Program-made: the position numbers and the translations under genes
Notes under the pieces: generated by a model
Seen by the model: the letters and a program-made list of their open reading frames with translations, nothing else
What the model was told of the DNA's origin: nothing
Databases searched by the model: none
In this document: in pieces, positions 31,435 to 41,800 of the stretch
How the letters are laid out: each line of letters starts with the position of its first letter
Numbering within the stretch: the first letter of the stretch is position 1
Assembly: GCF_001424165.1 (NCBI RefSeq)
Contig: NZ_LMOJ01000001.1
Span: 1,298,139-1,362,138 of the forward strand
Length of the DNA stretch: 64,000 bases
Source of the DNA: Massilia sp. Leaf139
GTDB lineage: Bacteria > Pseudomonadota > Gammaproteobacteria > Burkholderiales > Burkholderiaceae_D
Direction of reading: 5' to 3'

Positions 31435-31707
31435 TTAGTTTACAGCATCTTTTAGCGCTTTACCAGCCTTAAATTTCGGAACCTTGGCAGCTTTAATCTT
31501 GATCGGTTCCTTGGTGCGCGGATCGCGGCCGGTGCGGGCGGCGCGATCGCCGACGGTGAAGGTGCCGAAGCCGACCAGGGTCACGCTGTCGTTGTTCTTC
31601 AGGGTGTTGGTCACCGCTTCGATCATCGCGTCCAATGCACGGGTGGCCGAGGCCTTCGTAATGTCCGCGGATTTCGCGATTTCTTCGATCAGTTCAGTCT
31701 TGTTCAC
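31435..31707 (-). CDS. hupB: DNA-binding protein HU-beta
   Basis: 90-residue HU family nucleoid protein. [19 protein letters not shown] is the dimerisation helix region, [18 protein letters not shown] carries the conserved beta-arm start and RNP-like GRDP motif, and the C-terminus [12 protein letters not shown] is typical. It bends and wraps DNA as a dimer. It is placed directly downstream of lon on the same strand, as in E. coli, but a lon terminator and REP pair separate them, so it has its own promoter. Confidence 0.98.
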   Translation of the reverse strand: MNKTELIEEIAKSADITKASATRALDAMIEAVTNTLKNNDSVTLVGFGTFTVGDRAARTGRDPRTKEPIKIKAAKVPKFKAGKALKDAVN

Positions 31708-31911
31708 TCGTATCCTCTAGTCGTTCTGACGCGGCGGCGCTGCGCCTTCCTGCAAAAAGTGCAAGCGCGTATTAAACAAGGGTGAATTGCTTCTGTCAAG
31801 CAACATTCACTGATGAATGGTTCAGTTGCGTGATTTGTTGGGTAGTGTGTGATGAACGGGATTCGGCGGCAGTGCCCCGGGGTGCTTGTTTCGAATGCGC
31901 AGCGTTCAACA

Positions 31912-31996
31912 CGCGGGCATGCCCGCCCTACGGTGCACCACCGTTTCGATCAGAATGTCGTTAGCAGCCGCATAACGTAGGGCGGGCATGCCCGCG
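31912..31996. repeat. REP inverted pair (exact units)
   Basis: Two 21-nt units, 31912-31932 and 31976-31996, are exact reverse complements of each other, each with core GCGGGCATGCCCGC and a GTAG head facing inwards, separated by 43 bp. The 361-bp gap 31708-32068 holds this pair, the lon terminator and the hupB upstream region; no gene is seen. Confidence 0.92.
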
Positions 31997-32021
31997 CGAT
32001 GATCTGGCGCAGCCCAACAAC

Positions 32022-32047
32022 AAAAAAAAGGCGCCCCGCAGGGCGCC
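32022..32047 (-). terminator. Terminator of lon
   Basis: GGCGCCC/GGGCGCC stem with loop CGCA, followed on the minus strand by eight T. It lies 22 bp past the lon stop. Confidence 0.9.
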
Positions 32048-32068
32048 TTTCATTCCATCACGAAGCGA

Positions 32069-34474
32069 TCAGTGCTTGACCACCTCGCCCTGCCCTTCGG
32101 CAGTCGGGTTCGGCGTCACCGACACGGCCGGCACGTCGACCAGTGCTTCCGGCTGGCGTTCCAGCGCAACTTCCAGCACCTTCTCGATCCAGCGCACGGG
32201 CACGATCTCGAGCTTGTTCTTGACGTTGTCCGGAATCTCGGCCAAGTCCTTCACGTTCTGCTCGGGGATCAACACCGTCTTGATGCCGCCGCGGTGCGCC
32301 GCCAGCAGCTTTTCCTTCAGGCCGCCGATCGGCAGGACTTCGCCGCGCAGCGTGATCTCGCCCGTCATCGCCACGTCGGCGCGCACCGGAATTCCGGTGA
32401 AGGCCGACACCAGCGCCGTCGTCATGCCGATACCGGCGGACGGACCGTCCTTCGGCGTCGCACCCTCCGGCACGTGGATGTGGATGTCGTTCTTCTCGAA
32501 GGCTTCGGCCTTGATGCCGAAGCGCTGCGCACGCGAACGCACCACGGTGCGGGCCGCTTCGATCGATTCCTTCATCACGTCGCCCAGGGTACCGGTGCGG
32601 ATGATGCCGCCCTTGCCCGGCACGTTCACGGCCTCGATCGTCAGCAGGTCGCCGCCGACTTCCGTCCAGGCCAGACCGACCACCTGGCCGACCTGGTTGT
32701 CCTTCTCGGCCACGCCGAAATCGTAGCGGCGCACGCCCAGGAACTTGTCGAGGTTCTTGTTGCTGACGACGACAGCCTTGTCCGACTTCTTCAGCAGCAG
32801 CATCTTGACGACCTTGCGGCAGATCTTCGAGATTTCACGCTCGAGCGAACGCACGCCGGCTTCGCGGGTGTAGTAGCGGATGATGTCGCGAATCGCCGAC
32901 TCTTCCACCTTGATCTCGCCGTCCTGCAGGCCGTTCGCCTTGACCTGCTTCGGCAGCAGGTAGCGCTGCGCGATGCTGGTCTTCTCGTCTTCGGTATAAC
33001 CCGACAGGCGGATGACTTCCATCCGGTCCAGCAGTGCCGGCGGGATGTTGAAGGAGTTCGAGGTCGCCACGAACATCACATCCGAGAGGTCGAAGTCGAC
33101 TTCCAGGTAGTGATCCGAGAAGGTGTGGTTCTGTTCCGGATCGAGCACTTCCAGCAAGGCCGACGACGGATCGCCGCGGAAGTCCGCGCCCATCTTGTCG
33201 ATCTCATCGAGCAGGAACAGCGGGTTGCGCACGCCGACTTTCGCCAGCGACTGCAGCACCTTGCCCGGCATCGAGCCGATGTAGGTACGGCGGTGGCCGC
33301 GGATCTCGGCTTCGTCGCGCACGCCGCCCAGGGCCATGCGCACGAACTTGCGGTTCGTGGCACGGGCGATCGACTGTCCGAGCGAGGTCTTACCAACGCC
33401 TGGAGGGCCCACGAAGCACAGGATCGGGGCTTTCAGCTTGTCGACGCGCTGTTGGACTGCAAGATACTCGAGGATGCGTTCCTTGATCTTCTCGAGGCCG
33501 TAATGCTCGGCTTCCAGCACCTTCTCGGCGTTCGACAGATCGTTGGTGACCTTCGACTTCTTCTTCCATGGCAGCGAGACCAGGGTGTCGATGTAGTTGC
33601 GCACGACGGTGGCTTCGGCCGACATCGGCGACATCAGCTTGAGCTTCTTGATCTCGGCGGTGGCCTTGTCGAGCGCTTCCTTCGGCATCTTGGCGGCGAT
33701 GACTTTCTTCTCGAGCTCGTCGATGTCGGCGCCGTCTTCGCCCTCGCCCAGTTCCTTCTGGATGGCCTTGACCTGTTCGTTCAGGTAATACTCGCGCTGC
33801 GACTTTTCCATCTGGCGCTTGACGCGGCCGCGGATGCGCTTCTCGACCTGCAGGATGTCCAGTTCGCCTTCCAGCTGGCCGAGCAGGTGCTCGAGGCGCT
33901 TGGCGACGTTGAAGATTTCCAGGATGACCTGTTTTTGCTCGAGCTTCAGCGGCAGGTGCGCGGCGACGGTGTCGGCCAGGCGCCCGGCGTCATCGATGCC
34001 GGCCAGCGAGGCGAGGATCTCGGGCGGGATTTTCTTGTTCAGTTTGACGTACTGGTCGAACTGCTGGACGATCGCGCGGCGCATCGCCTCGACTTCGGAA
34101 TCGTCGCCGATTTCCGAACGCAGCGGGGTCAGCTCGGCGACGAAATGCGTCGGCGCATCGCTGATGTGGTCGATGCGGGCGCGCTGGGAGCCTTCGACCA
34201 GCACCTTCACGGTGCCGTCGGGCAGTTTCAGCATTTGCAGGATATTCGCGACGCAACCGATCTCGTAGATGTCGGCGGCCGAAGGTTCGTCCTTGGCGGC
34301 CGCCTTCTGGGCGGCGAGCATGATGCTCTTGCCCTGCTCCATCGCGGCTTCAAGCGCCTTGATCGATTTCGGGCGGCCAACGAACAGGGGTATTACCATA
34401 TGGGGAAATACGACCACGTCGCGCAACGGCAGCAGGGGCAGCGTCGTTTGCTCGGTTAATTTCGAAGTTGTCAT
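32069..34474 (-). CDS. lon: ATP-dependent protease Lon
   Basis: 801-residue LonA protease. The N-terminal substrate-binding domain (12-200) starts [15 protein letters not shown]; a coiled-coil stretch is at 210-270; the AAA+ module has Walker A GPPGVGKT at 356-363 and Walker B FLLDEIDK; the protease domain has the catalytic Ser679 in DGPSAGIG and the partner Lys in [10 protein letters not shown] near 722. These positions match E. coli Lon exactly. It degrades misfolded and regulatory proteins in the cytoplasm. Upstream lies a sigma-32-like promoter (34503-34531), which fits its usual heat-shock control. Confidence 0.99.
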   Translation of the reverse strand: MTTSKLTEQTTLPLLPLRDVVVFPHMVIPLFVGRPKSIKALEAAMEQGKSIMLAAQKAAAKDEPSAADIYEIGCVANILQMLKLPDGTVKVLVEGSQRARIDHISDAPTHFVAELTPLRSEIGDDSEVEAMRRAIVQQFDQYVKLNKKIPPEILASLAGIDDAGRLADTVAAHLPLKLEQKQVILEIFNVAKRLEHLLGQLEGELDILQVEKRIRGRVKRQMEKSQREYYLNEQVKAIQKELGEGEDGADIDELEKKVIAAKMPKEALDKATAEIKKLKLMSPMSAEATVVRNYIDTLVSLPWKKKSKVTNDLSNAEKVLEAEHYGLEKIKERILEYLAVQQRVDKLKAPILCFVGPPGVGKTSLGQSIARATNRKFVRMALGGVRDEAEIRGHRRTYIGSMPGKVLQSLAKVGVRNPLFLLDEIDKMGADFRGDPSSALLEVLDPEQNHTFSDHYLEVDFDLSDVMFVATSNSFNIPPALLDRMEVIRLSGYTEDEKTSIAQRYLLPKQVKANGLQDGEIKVEESAIRDIIRYYTREAGVRSLEREISKICRKVVKMLLLKKSDKAVVVSNKNLDKFLGVRRYDFGVAEKDNQVGQVVGLAWTEVGGDLLTIEAVNVPGKGGIIRTGTLGDVMKESIEAARTVVRSRAQRFGIKAEAFEKNDIHIHVPEGATPKDGPSAGIGMTTALVSAFTGIPVRADVAMTGEITLRGEVLPIGGLKEKLLAAHRGGIKTVLIPEQNVKDLAEIPDNVKNKLEIVPVRWIEKVLEVALERQPEALVDVPAVSVTPNPTAEGQGEVVKH

Positions 34475-34502
34475 GGTATACCTTATAAAAAGCGTGTAAC
34501 GG

Positions 34503-34531
34503 ATGTTGGGCGTACACGGTTAAAACTCAAG
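34503..34531 (-). promoter_or_regulatory. Sigma-32-like promoter of lon
   Basis: On the minus strand CTTGAG (34531-34526), a 15-nt spacer and CCCAACAT (34510-34503) match the heat-shock consensus CTTGAA / CCCCATNT at most positions. The -10 end lies 29 bp from the lon ATG. Confidence 0.55.
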
Positions 34532-34625
34532 ACCGTCCAAAATAATTTCTTCGAATAAAAAAAGTCGAAAATTTTTGGTAGCTAAGTGCAATCTGGACGT
34601 TCCAATAAAATCCCGATTTGAAATG

Positions 34626-34663
34626 AAAAAGCCACCACGCGACCGGAGTCACGAGTGGCTTTT
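34626..34663 (-). terminator. Terminator of clpX
   Basis: AAAAAGCCAC pairs with GTGGCTTTT across a GC-rich loop, with T-runs on both strands. It lies 90-127 bp past the clpX stop. The 278-bp gap between lon and clpX holds this, the lon promoter and an AT-rich stretch, and no gene. Confidence 0.8.
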
Positions 34664-34752
34664 CGATTGAAGCCGGATGCTTTTATTGAGGTAAATTGTA
34701 CCGCCAAGCTCCCAGCGCACAAGTGGTTTTGTGGTTTCCGCGCGGATATTTT

Positions 34753-36021
34753 TTAATTTTCTCCGGACGCTTTTGCAGTTTCGCTATAAATGAGCAAAGG
34801 TTTCGCGCCATTCGTGATCGTATTTTCATCAACCACGACTTTCACGACGTTTTGCTGATTCGGCAATTCGTACATCACGTCGAGCAGCGCGTGTTCCAGG
34901 ATGGAGCGCAGACCGCGTGCGCCGGTCTTGCGCGCCAATGCTTTTCTCGCAATGGCGTGCAATGCGGCTGGACGAATTTCCAGTTCGGCGCCTTCCATTT
35001 CCAGCAGTTTCGAATACTGCTTGATCAGCGCATTCTTCGGCTCGATCAGGATCTGGATCAGCGCTTCTTCCGTCAGCTCGTTCAGGGTAGCTACGACAGG
35101 CAGACGGCCGACAAGTTCCGGAATCAGACCGAACTTGATCAGGTCTTCCGGCTCGGCTTCCATCATGATCTCGCTGTTCGAACGCTGGGTGGCGCTCTTG
35201 ACGCTGGCCGCGAAACCGATGCCGCCCTTTTCCGAACGGTTCTGGACAATCTTGGCCAGGCCGTCGAAGGCGCCGCCGCAGATGAACATGATGTTGGTCG
35301 TGTCGATCTGGACGAAGTCCTGGTTCGGGTGCTTGCGCCCGCCCTGCGGCGGCACCGAGGCCATCGTCCCTTCGATCAGCTTCAGCAGGGCCTGCTGCAC
35401 GCCTTCGCCCGAGACGTCGCGGGTGATCGACGGATTGTCGGACTTGCGCGAGATCTTGTCGATTTCGTCGATATAGACGATGCCGCGCTGGGCCTTTTCG
35501 ACTTCGTAGTTGCAGCTCTGCAGCAGCTTCTGGATGATGTTCTCGACGTCTTCGCCCACATAGCCCGCCTCGGTCAGCGTGGTGGCGTCGGCGATGACGA
35601 AGGGCACGTTCAGCATGCGCGCCAGGGTCTGGGCCAGCAGGGTCTTGCCCGAGCCGGTCGGGCCGACGAGCAGGATGTTGCTCTTGGCCAGCTCGACGTC
35701 ATCCTTCTTGCCCAGGTGCTTGAGGCGCTTGTAGTGGTTGTACACCGCCACCGACAGGATGCGCTTGGCGGTCTGCTGCCCGATCACGTACTGGTCGAGC
35801 AGTTCGGCGATCTCGTGCGGCGTCGGCAGGTCGGACTTGGCGCCCGCCACCGACTCGACGTTCGATGTCTCGTCGCGGATGATGTCGTTGCACAGGTCGA
35901 TGCACTCGTCGCAGATGAAGACCGATGGGCCTGCGATGAGTTTTTTGACCTCGTGCTGACTCTTGCCGCAGAACGAGCAGTACAGAAGCTTTTCGCCGCT
36001 GGAGGATTTTTTGTCAGACAT
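34753..36021 (-). CDS. clpX: ATP-dependent Clp protease ATP-binding subunit ClpX
   Basis: 422-residue AAA+ unfoldase. The N-terminal zinc-binding domain (14-45) has two CxxC pairs: CSFC and CDEC. Walker A is GPTGSGKT, Walker B YIDEIDK, and the ClpP-docking IGF loop is in [11 protein letters not shown]. It unfolds substrates and feeds them to ClpP. The ATG at 36019-36021 gives the normal MSDKKSSS start; an open frame continues upstream but without homology to the family. The terminator between clpP and clpX shows that clpX is at least partly a separate transcript here. Confidence 0.99.
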   Translation of the reverse strand: MSDKKSSSGEKLLYCSFCGKSQHEVKKLIAGPSVFICDECIDLCNDIIRDETSNVESVAGAKSDLPTPHEIAELLDQYVIGQQTAKRILSVAVYNHYKRLKHLGKKDDVELAKSNILLVGPTGSGKTLLAQTLARMLNVPFVIADATTLTEAGYVGEDVENIIQKLLQSCNYEVEKAQRGIVYIDEIDKISRKSDNPSITRDVSGEGVQQALLKLIEGTMASVPPQGGRKHPNQDFVQIDTTNIMFICGGAFDGLAKIVQNRSEKGGIGFAASVKSATQRSNSEIMMEAEPEDLIKFGLIPELVGRLPVVATLNELTEEALIQILIEPKNALIKQYSKLLEMEGAELEIRPAALHAIARKALARKTGARGLRSILEHALLDVMYELPNQQNVVKVVVDENTITNGAKPLLIYSETAKASGEN

Positions 36022-36161
36022 GGGGGGCTTTGTCTCGTATGAAGTACTAAGAAAGAATAGAACGCAAGCAGCGTGAGCCGTGACGCTAGCATGTAGCGCG
36101 AGCATAACGCGAATGCGGGGCACGCGGCAATGCTCGCGTACACCACCATGCTACCCGAAAT

Positions 36162-36199
36162 AAAAAACAAACGCCCGAACGTGTTTGCGCCCGGGCGTT
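36162..36199 (-). terminator. Terminator between clpP and clpX
   Basis: AACGCCCG/CGGGCGTT stem (36170-36177 with 36192-36199), followed on the minus strand by TTGTTTTTTA. It is 36 bp past the clpP stop. Confidence 0.8.
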
Positions 36200-36234
36200 A
36201 TTTAAGCAACACCTGTGTGATGCCTCAAGCGCGC

Positions 36235-36852
<618 letters not shown>

Positions 36853-36920
36853 ACCTGTCTCGTTCCTTGTAAGTGGTGCTCGAAAAGGGGAAGCCCAAAA
36901 CGCCGAGCCTACCCCGCCAA

Positions 36921-38261
36921 TCAAGCCTGTGGGTTGCTGCCCATCAATTCGTCGAATGCGACGGCCTTGGAAGTGACCTTCGCCTTGCCAAGCACATAGT
37001 TAACGACGTTTTCTTCCAAAACAAGGGACTCCACCTCGCCCAGACGACGACGATCGCTGTAGTAGTACTTCAGCACTTCCTTCGGATCTTCGTAGCTCTG
37101 CGCGAAATCTTCGATCTGGGCCTTCACCTGCTCTTGCGTTGCCTGCAGGTTGTTCTCCGACACCAGTTGCGACAGGATCAGACCCAGGCGCACGCGGCGC
37201 TCGGCCTTCTCGGCAAACAGTTCGGTCGGGAACGGCATGTTCTTGACGTCCATGCCGCGCTGGGCCATGTCCTGGCGGGTCTGCTCGGCCAAGCGCTCGG
37301 AATCCTGCTGGATCATGACGGTCGGCACGTCCATCTCGGTGACCTTGACCAGGGCGTCCATCACGGCTTCCTTGTTGCGGGCCTTGACGCGGGCGTTGAC
37401 TTCACGCTCCAGGTTGGTCTTGATGTCGGCGCGCATCTTTTCGATCGAACCGTCTTCGATGCCCAGCGACTTGGCGAACTCTTCGTCGACTTCCGGCATG
37501 TGCGCCCATTCCAGCTTCTTCAGCGTGATGGTGAACTCGGCGGTCTTGCCGGCGACGTCCTTGCCATGGTAATCCTCAGGGAAAGCCAGCGGGAAGGTCT
37601 TCGCTTCACCGACCTTCAGGCCGACGGTGGCGGCTTCGAATTCCGGCAGCATGCGGCCTTCGCCCAGCACGAAGGCGTAGTCTTCAGCCTTGCCGCCTGG
37701 GAACTCGACGCCGTCGATTACGCCGACGAAGTCGACGGTCACGCGGTCGCCATTGGCTGCGACCGGCTCGCCGCCGTCGCCGTGCTCGCCTGTCTCGCCC
37801 TTGGTGTGGTAGTGCACGCGCTGTTTGCGCAGGATGTCGATGGTCTTGTCGATCTCGGCGTCCGACACCTCGGCGGCCACGGTTTCGACTTCGACGTTCG
37901 AGAGGTCGCCGATGACGACTTCAGGGAAGACTTCGAAAGTGGCGTCGAAGGCCAGCATGCCTTCCGGCGCGTCTTCTTTCGGCTCGATTTTCGGGAAGCC
38001 GGCAACGCGCAGCTGGTTCTCGTTGGCTGCCTCGTTGAAGGCGCGACCGACGCGGTCGTTCAGCACGTCGGACTCGATCTGGTAGCCGTACTGGGCTGCG
38101 ACCATTTTCAGAGGCACTTTGCCCGGACGGAAACCAGGCGCCTTGGCGGTCTTGGCCTGCTTCTTGAGGCGTTTTTCAACTTCCGAACGGACGTCGCTCA
38201 GCGGAAAAGTGATCGTCAAGCGACGCTCGAGTTTATCCAGGGTTTCGACTGCAGTTGCCAT
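36921..38261 (-). CDS. tig: Trigger factor
   Basis: 446-residue ribosome-associated chaperone. The N-terminal ribosome-binding tail domain includes GFRPGKVP (about 43-50, the signature G-F-R-x-G-x-x-P), followed by the FKBP-type PPIase domain (about 160-250, with [14 protein letters not shown] and [12 protein letters not shown]), and the C-terminal SurA-like arms. It binds nascent chains at the exit tunnel. Only 31 bp separate its ATG from the tRNA-Leu gene upstream, so its promoter must lie in or before that tRNA gene. Confidence 0.98.
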   Translation of the reverse strand: MATAVETLDKLERRLTITFPLSDVRSEVEKRLKKQAKTAKAPGFRPGKVPLKMVAAQYGYQIESDVLNDRVGRAFNEAANENQLRVAGFPKIEPKEDAPEGMLAFDATFEVFPEVVIGDLSNVEVETVAAEVSDAEIDKTIDILRKQRVHYHTKGETGEHGDGGEPVAANGDRVTVDFVGVIDGVEFPGGKAEDYAFVLGEGRMLPEFEAATVGLKVGEAKTFPLAFPEDYHGKDVAGKTAEFTITLKKLEWAHMPEVDEEFAKSLGIEDGSIEKMRADIKTNLEREVNARVKARNKEAVMDALVKVTEMDVPTVMIQQDSERLAEQTRQDMAQRGMDVKNMPFPTELFAEKAERRVRLGLILSQLVSENNLQATQEQVKAQIEDFAQSYEDPKEVLKYYYSDRRRLGEVESLVLEENVVNYVLGKAKVTSKAVAFDELMGSNPQA

Positions 38262-38292
38262 CGTAAAAATCGTCCAAAAAAATAATTATTCG

Positions 38293-38379
38293 TGGTGCGA
38301 GGAGGGGGACTCGAACCCCCACACCATTGCTGGCGTCAGGACCTAAACCTGGTGCGTCTACCAATTTCGCCATCCTCGC
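38293..38379 (-). tRNA. tRNA-Leu (TAG)
   Basis: 87 nt with long variable arm, acceptor GCGAGGA, D-arm GGCGAAATTGGTAGACGC, anticodon loop TTTAGGT (anticodon TAG, read as UAG), T-arm GGGGGTTCGAGTCCCCC and encoded CCA. It is followed after 31 bp by tig. An eight-T run comes 10 nt past the CCA on the minus strand. Confidence 0.98.
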
Positions 38380-38401
38380 GCAGGATTGCATATTGCCACA
38401 T

Positions 38402-38438
38402 AAACAAAGGGCGCCCGACAATGAAACCGGCCGCCCTT
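38402..38438 (-). terminator. Terminator of the RND efflux operon
   Basis: On the minus strand AAGGGCG...CGCCCTT stem followed by TGTTTA. It lies upstream of tRNA-Leu and separates it from the efflux genes. The 334-bp gap 38380-38713 holds this, the REP pair at 38594-38677 and no gene. Confidence 0.6.
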
Positions 38439-38593
38439 GCACTCCATTGTTTAGGGGCTACAACTTCAACCCGGTATTTTACTGGATTTTCTGACACTAT
38501 AGGAGTGAATTTTCATTCGGTGCGGGCTTGGTCGGTATGCATATATCGGATGGCGTGATTATTGGCCAGCTGCACCGATATTCGAGGGCTGAA

Positions 38594-38677
38594 CGCGGGC
38601 ATGCCCGCCCTACGGTGCACCACCCCCCGTAGCAAGTTCACGGAACAGTGGCGTAACGTAGGGCGGGCATGCCCGCG
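38594..38677. repeat. REP inverted pair (exact units)
   Basis: Units at 38594-38614 and 38657-38677 are identical to those near 32 kb and exactly inverted, with a 42-bp spacer. The spacer shares GGTGCACCACC with the 32-kb copy, so it is part of the repeat. Confidence 0.92.
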
Positions 38678-38713
38678 TCCCGCCGCATGCGAATCGAAAC
38701 GCCCCAAAACGTC

Positions 38714-41700
38714 TCAACGCACCGGCTTCTTCACCCTGAACCACGCCGCATACAAGGCCGGCAGGAACAGCAGGGTCAGTGCGGTCGCCACCAGCAAGCC
38801 CCCCATGATCGCCACCGCCATCGGCCCCCAGAACACCGAGCGCGACAGTGGAATCATGGCCAGCGCCGCCGCCGCCGCGGTCAGCAGAATCGGCCGGCAG
38901 CGGCGCACGGCGGCCTCGACGATCGCGTCCCAGGCCTCGGCGCCGGCGCGGATGTCCTGCTCGATCTGGTCGACCAGGATCACCGAGTTCCGGATGATCA
39001 TCCCGAACAGCGCGATCACCCCCAGGTTGGCCACGAAACCGAAGGGACGATCGAGCACCAGCAGCGCCATCGCCGCCCCCGCCACGCCCAGCGGCCCGGT
39101 GAGGAATACCAGCAGTGCGCGCGAGAAGCTGTGCAGCTGGAGCATCAGCAGGGTGAAGACGATGAACAGCACCAGCGGCACGTTGGCCGTGATCGAGGCC
39201 TCGGCTTCCGAACTGTCGGCCGCCGCGCCTTCGAGCGTGATGCGGTAGCCGGCCGGCAGCCTGGCGCGCAGGTCGGCCAACTGCTCGGCCACCTGGCTCG
39301 ATACGGTCGGCCCCTGGATGCCGGCCACGACGTCGGACTGCACCATGATCGCCCACTCGCGGCCCTCGCGCCAGATCACGCCCGGCTCCCAGACGAAGTC
39401 GACCCGCGCCACCTGTCCCAGGGTCACCGAGCGGCCGGAACTGGTCGGGATGTTCATGTCCTTCAGCACCGTGATGGTCGAGCGCTCCTCGATCGGCTGG
39501 CGCACGGCGATGTCGATCAGTTCGTTCGTTTCGCGGAACTGGCCGATGGTCGTGCCTGTCAAAACAGTCTGGACAGAGCGCCGCACAAGTTGCGAGGTGA
39601 CGCCGAGCGCGCGCAGTTTGTCCTGGTCGAGATCGAGGCGCAGCACCTTCACCGACTCGTTCCAGTTGTCGTTGACGCCGACCGCGTTCGGATTCGCGCG
39701 CAGCACGTCCTTCACCTGGTCGGCCACGCCGCGCACGATGCCGATGTCCGGCCCTGCCACCTGGAACTGCACCGGATACGGCACCGGCGGCCCGTTCGGC
39801 AGCAGTTTTACGCGCCCGCGCACCTCGGGGAAGTCGTTGCGGAACACTTCTTCGATCTTGCCCTTGAGCGTTTCGCGGTGCGCCGCGTCGATTGGCAGCA
39901 CGACGAATTGCGAGACGTTCGACTGCGGGAAGATCTGATCCAGCGGCAGATAGAAGCGCGGGCTGCCGGTGCCGACATAGCTGGTGATGCTTTCCACGCC
40001 CTCTTGTTTGCGCACGAAGGCTTCGAACTTCCTGGCCAGCGCTTCGTTGGCGGCAAAGCTCGTCCCCTCGGGCAGCCACATCTCGACCATCAGCTCCGGC
40101 CGGCTCGAATCCGGGAAGAACTGCTTCTCGATGAACTTGAAGCCGAACACGCCCAGCGCGAACACCAGCAGGCTGACCACGATCGTCGTCTTGCGGAACT
40201 CCACGCACCAGCTCACCACCCCGCGGAAGCGCCGGAAGCCCGGCGTATCGAAGACATCGTGCTCGGAATGCCCCTGTCCATGCGGGTTCACCTTCAGCAG
40301 GATGAAGCCGATATAGGGCGTAAAGGTGACGGCGACCACCCACGACACCAGCAGCGCGATCGCGTTCACCGAGAACATCGAGAAGGTGTATTCGCCCGCC
40401 GCCGATTTGGCCAGGCCGATCGGCAGGAAGCCGGCCGCCGTGATCAGGGTGCCGGTCAGCATCGGCATCGCGGTCGAGGTGTAGGCATAGGTGGCCGCCT
40501 CCAGGCGCGACAGGCCCTCCTCCATCTTGCGCACCATCATTTCGACCGCGATAATGGCGTCGTCCACCAGCAGGCCGAGGGCGATGATCAGGGCGCCCAG
40601 CGAGACCTTGTGCAGCGAGATGTCGAGCATGCGCATGAACAGGAAGGTAATCGCCAGCACCAGCGGAATGGTCAGCGCCACCACCAGGCCCGGACGCACG
40701 TCGAGCGAGAGTTTCGGCTTCGTGTGCAGGCCCAGCGCGAGGAAACTGACGGCCAGGACGATGAAGACCGCCTCGATCAGCGTGCGGATGAATTCGCTGA
40801 CCGAGGCCGTGACGGCGCGCGGCTGATCCGACACGCGTTCGAGCTCGATCCCGACCGGCAGCTGGGCGCGGATGCGCTCGACCGTGCTCTCCAGCGATTC
40901 GCCCAGCTTGATGATGTTTCCGCCCTTTTCCATCGACACGCCCAGGCCGATCACCTCCTTGCCGTTGAAGCGCATCTTGTCCTGCGGCGGATCCTGGTAG
41001 GCGCGTTTGACGGTGGCGAAGTCGCCCAGGCGGAAGGTCGTGCTGCCCGCGCGCAGCTGCAGGTCTTCGAGTTCCTTCACGGTCTTGATGGCGCCGGTGA
41101 CGCGCACCTGCAGGTTGTCGGTCGGCGTCACCAGTACCCCGGACGCCTCGACATTGTTCTGGGTGGCGAGCTGGTTGACGATCTGCTCGAAGGGCACGCC
41201 CAGCTGGGCGAACTTCTTGTTCGAAAAGAGAATGTTGATCTTCTCGTTCTGCACGCCGAACTGTTCGACCTTGGCCACCAGCGGCACCGCGAGCAGCTGC
41301 TGGCGCACGAAGTCGGCGTAGTCCTTCATCTCGGCATAGGTGAAGCCGTCGCCGGAGAGGGCGAAGATCGAGCCGTAGGTGTCGCCGAATTCGTCGTTGA
41401 AGAAGGGGCCGATCACGCCCTGCGGCAGGGTTCCTGCGATGTCACCGATTTTTTTTCGCACCTGGTACCAGGAATCGGGCACGTCCTTCGGCGGCGTCGA
41501 TTCGCGCAATTCGACCAGGATGGTCGTTTCGCCCGGCTTGGAGAAGCTGCGGATCTTTTCGATGTACGGCGTTTCCTGCAGCTTGCGCTCGAGCTTGTCG
41601 GTGACCTGCTCGGCGATCTGGACGGCGGTCGCGCCTGGCCAGATGGCGCGCACGACCATCACGCGGAAGGTAAACGGCGGATCCTCGTCCTGCCCCAGCA

Positions 41701-41800
41701 CGTTGTAGCCGAGGATACCGCCGATCAGCAAGGCGCCGATCAGGTAGCGCGTGAGGGGAATGTGTTCGAGCGCCCAGCGCGAGAGATTGAACCCTCTCAT
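38714..41800 (-). CDS. RND multidrug efflux permease (AcrB-like)
   Basis: 1,028-residue resistance-nodulation-division transporter, about the usual length. The N-terminus has the family transmembrane anchor (LTRYLIGALLIGGILGYN), large periplasmic loops, and a central helix bundle including LSLDVRPGLVVALTIPLVLAITFLF-type segments and GLLVDDAIIAVEMMVRKM (TM4, the D-D proton relay). It exports drugs by proton antiport. The start ATG at 41798-41800 overlaps the stop of the adaptor gene (ATGA). A long frame runs on upstream but is only the shadow of the adaptor gene. No outer-membrane factor gene is nearby. Substrate unknown. Confidence 0.96.
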   Translation of the reverse strand: MRGFNLSRWALEHIPLTRYLIGALLIGGILGYNVLGQDEDPPFTFRVMVVRAIWPGATAVQIAEQVTDKLERKLQETPYIEKIRSFSKPGETTILVELRESTPPKDVPDSWYQVRKKIGDIAGTLPQGVIGPFFNDEFGDTYGSIFALSGDGFTYAEMKDYADFVRQQLLAVPLVAKVEQFGVQNEKINILFSNKKFAQLGVPFEQIVNQLATQNNVEASGVLVTPTDNLQVRVTGAIKTVKELEDLQLRAGSTTFRLGDFATVKRAYQDPPQDKMRFNGKEVIGLGVSMEKGGNIIKLGESLESTVERIRAQLPVGIELERVSDQPRAVTASVSEFIRTLIEAVFIVLAVSFLALGLHTKPKLSLDVRPGLVVALTIPLVLAITFLFMRMLDISLHKVSLGALIIALGLLVDDAIIAVEMMVRKMEEGLSRLEAATYAYTSTAMPMLTGTLITAAGFLPIGLAKSAAGEYTFSMFSVNAIALLVSWVVAVTFTPYIGFILLKVNPHGQGHSEHDVFDTPGFRRFRGVVSWCVEFRKTTIVVSLLVFALGVFGFKFIEKQFFPDSSRPELMVEMWLPEGTSFAANEALARKFEAFVRKQEGVESITSYVGTGSPRFYLPLDQIFPQSNVSQFVVLPIDAAHRETLKGKIEEVFRNDFPEVRGRVKLLPNGPPVPYPVQFQVAGPDIGIVRGVADQVKDVLRANPNAVGVNDNWNESVKVLRLDLDQDKLRALGVTSQLVRRSVQTVLTGTTIGQFRETNELIDIAVRQPIEERSTITVLKDMNIPTSSGRSVTLGQVARVDFVWEPGVIWREGREWAIMVQSDVVAGIQGPTVSSQVAEQLADLRARLPAGYRITLEGAAADSSEAEASITANVPLVLFIVFTLLMLQLHSFSRALLVFLTGPLGVAGAAMALLVLDRPFGFVANLGVIALFGMIIRNSVILVDQIEQDIRAGAEAWDAIVEAAVRRCRPILLTAAAAALAMIPLSRSVFWGPMAVAIMGGLLVATALTLLFLPALYAAWFRVKKPVR

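Noticed and set aside
31209..31472. Open frame across the tRNA-Asp genes
   Set aside because: It overlaps two perfect tRNAs and has an internal repeat only because the tRNAs are identical.
32072..34459. Long plus-strand open frame antisense to lon
   Set aside because: It has no motifs and mirrors lon codon structure; lon is complete.
36853..36920. Sigma-32-like promoter before clpP
   Set aside because: CTTGATT is present but no CCCCAT-like -10 lies at the right distance; tig-clpP co-transcription explains the gap better.
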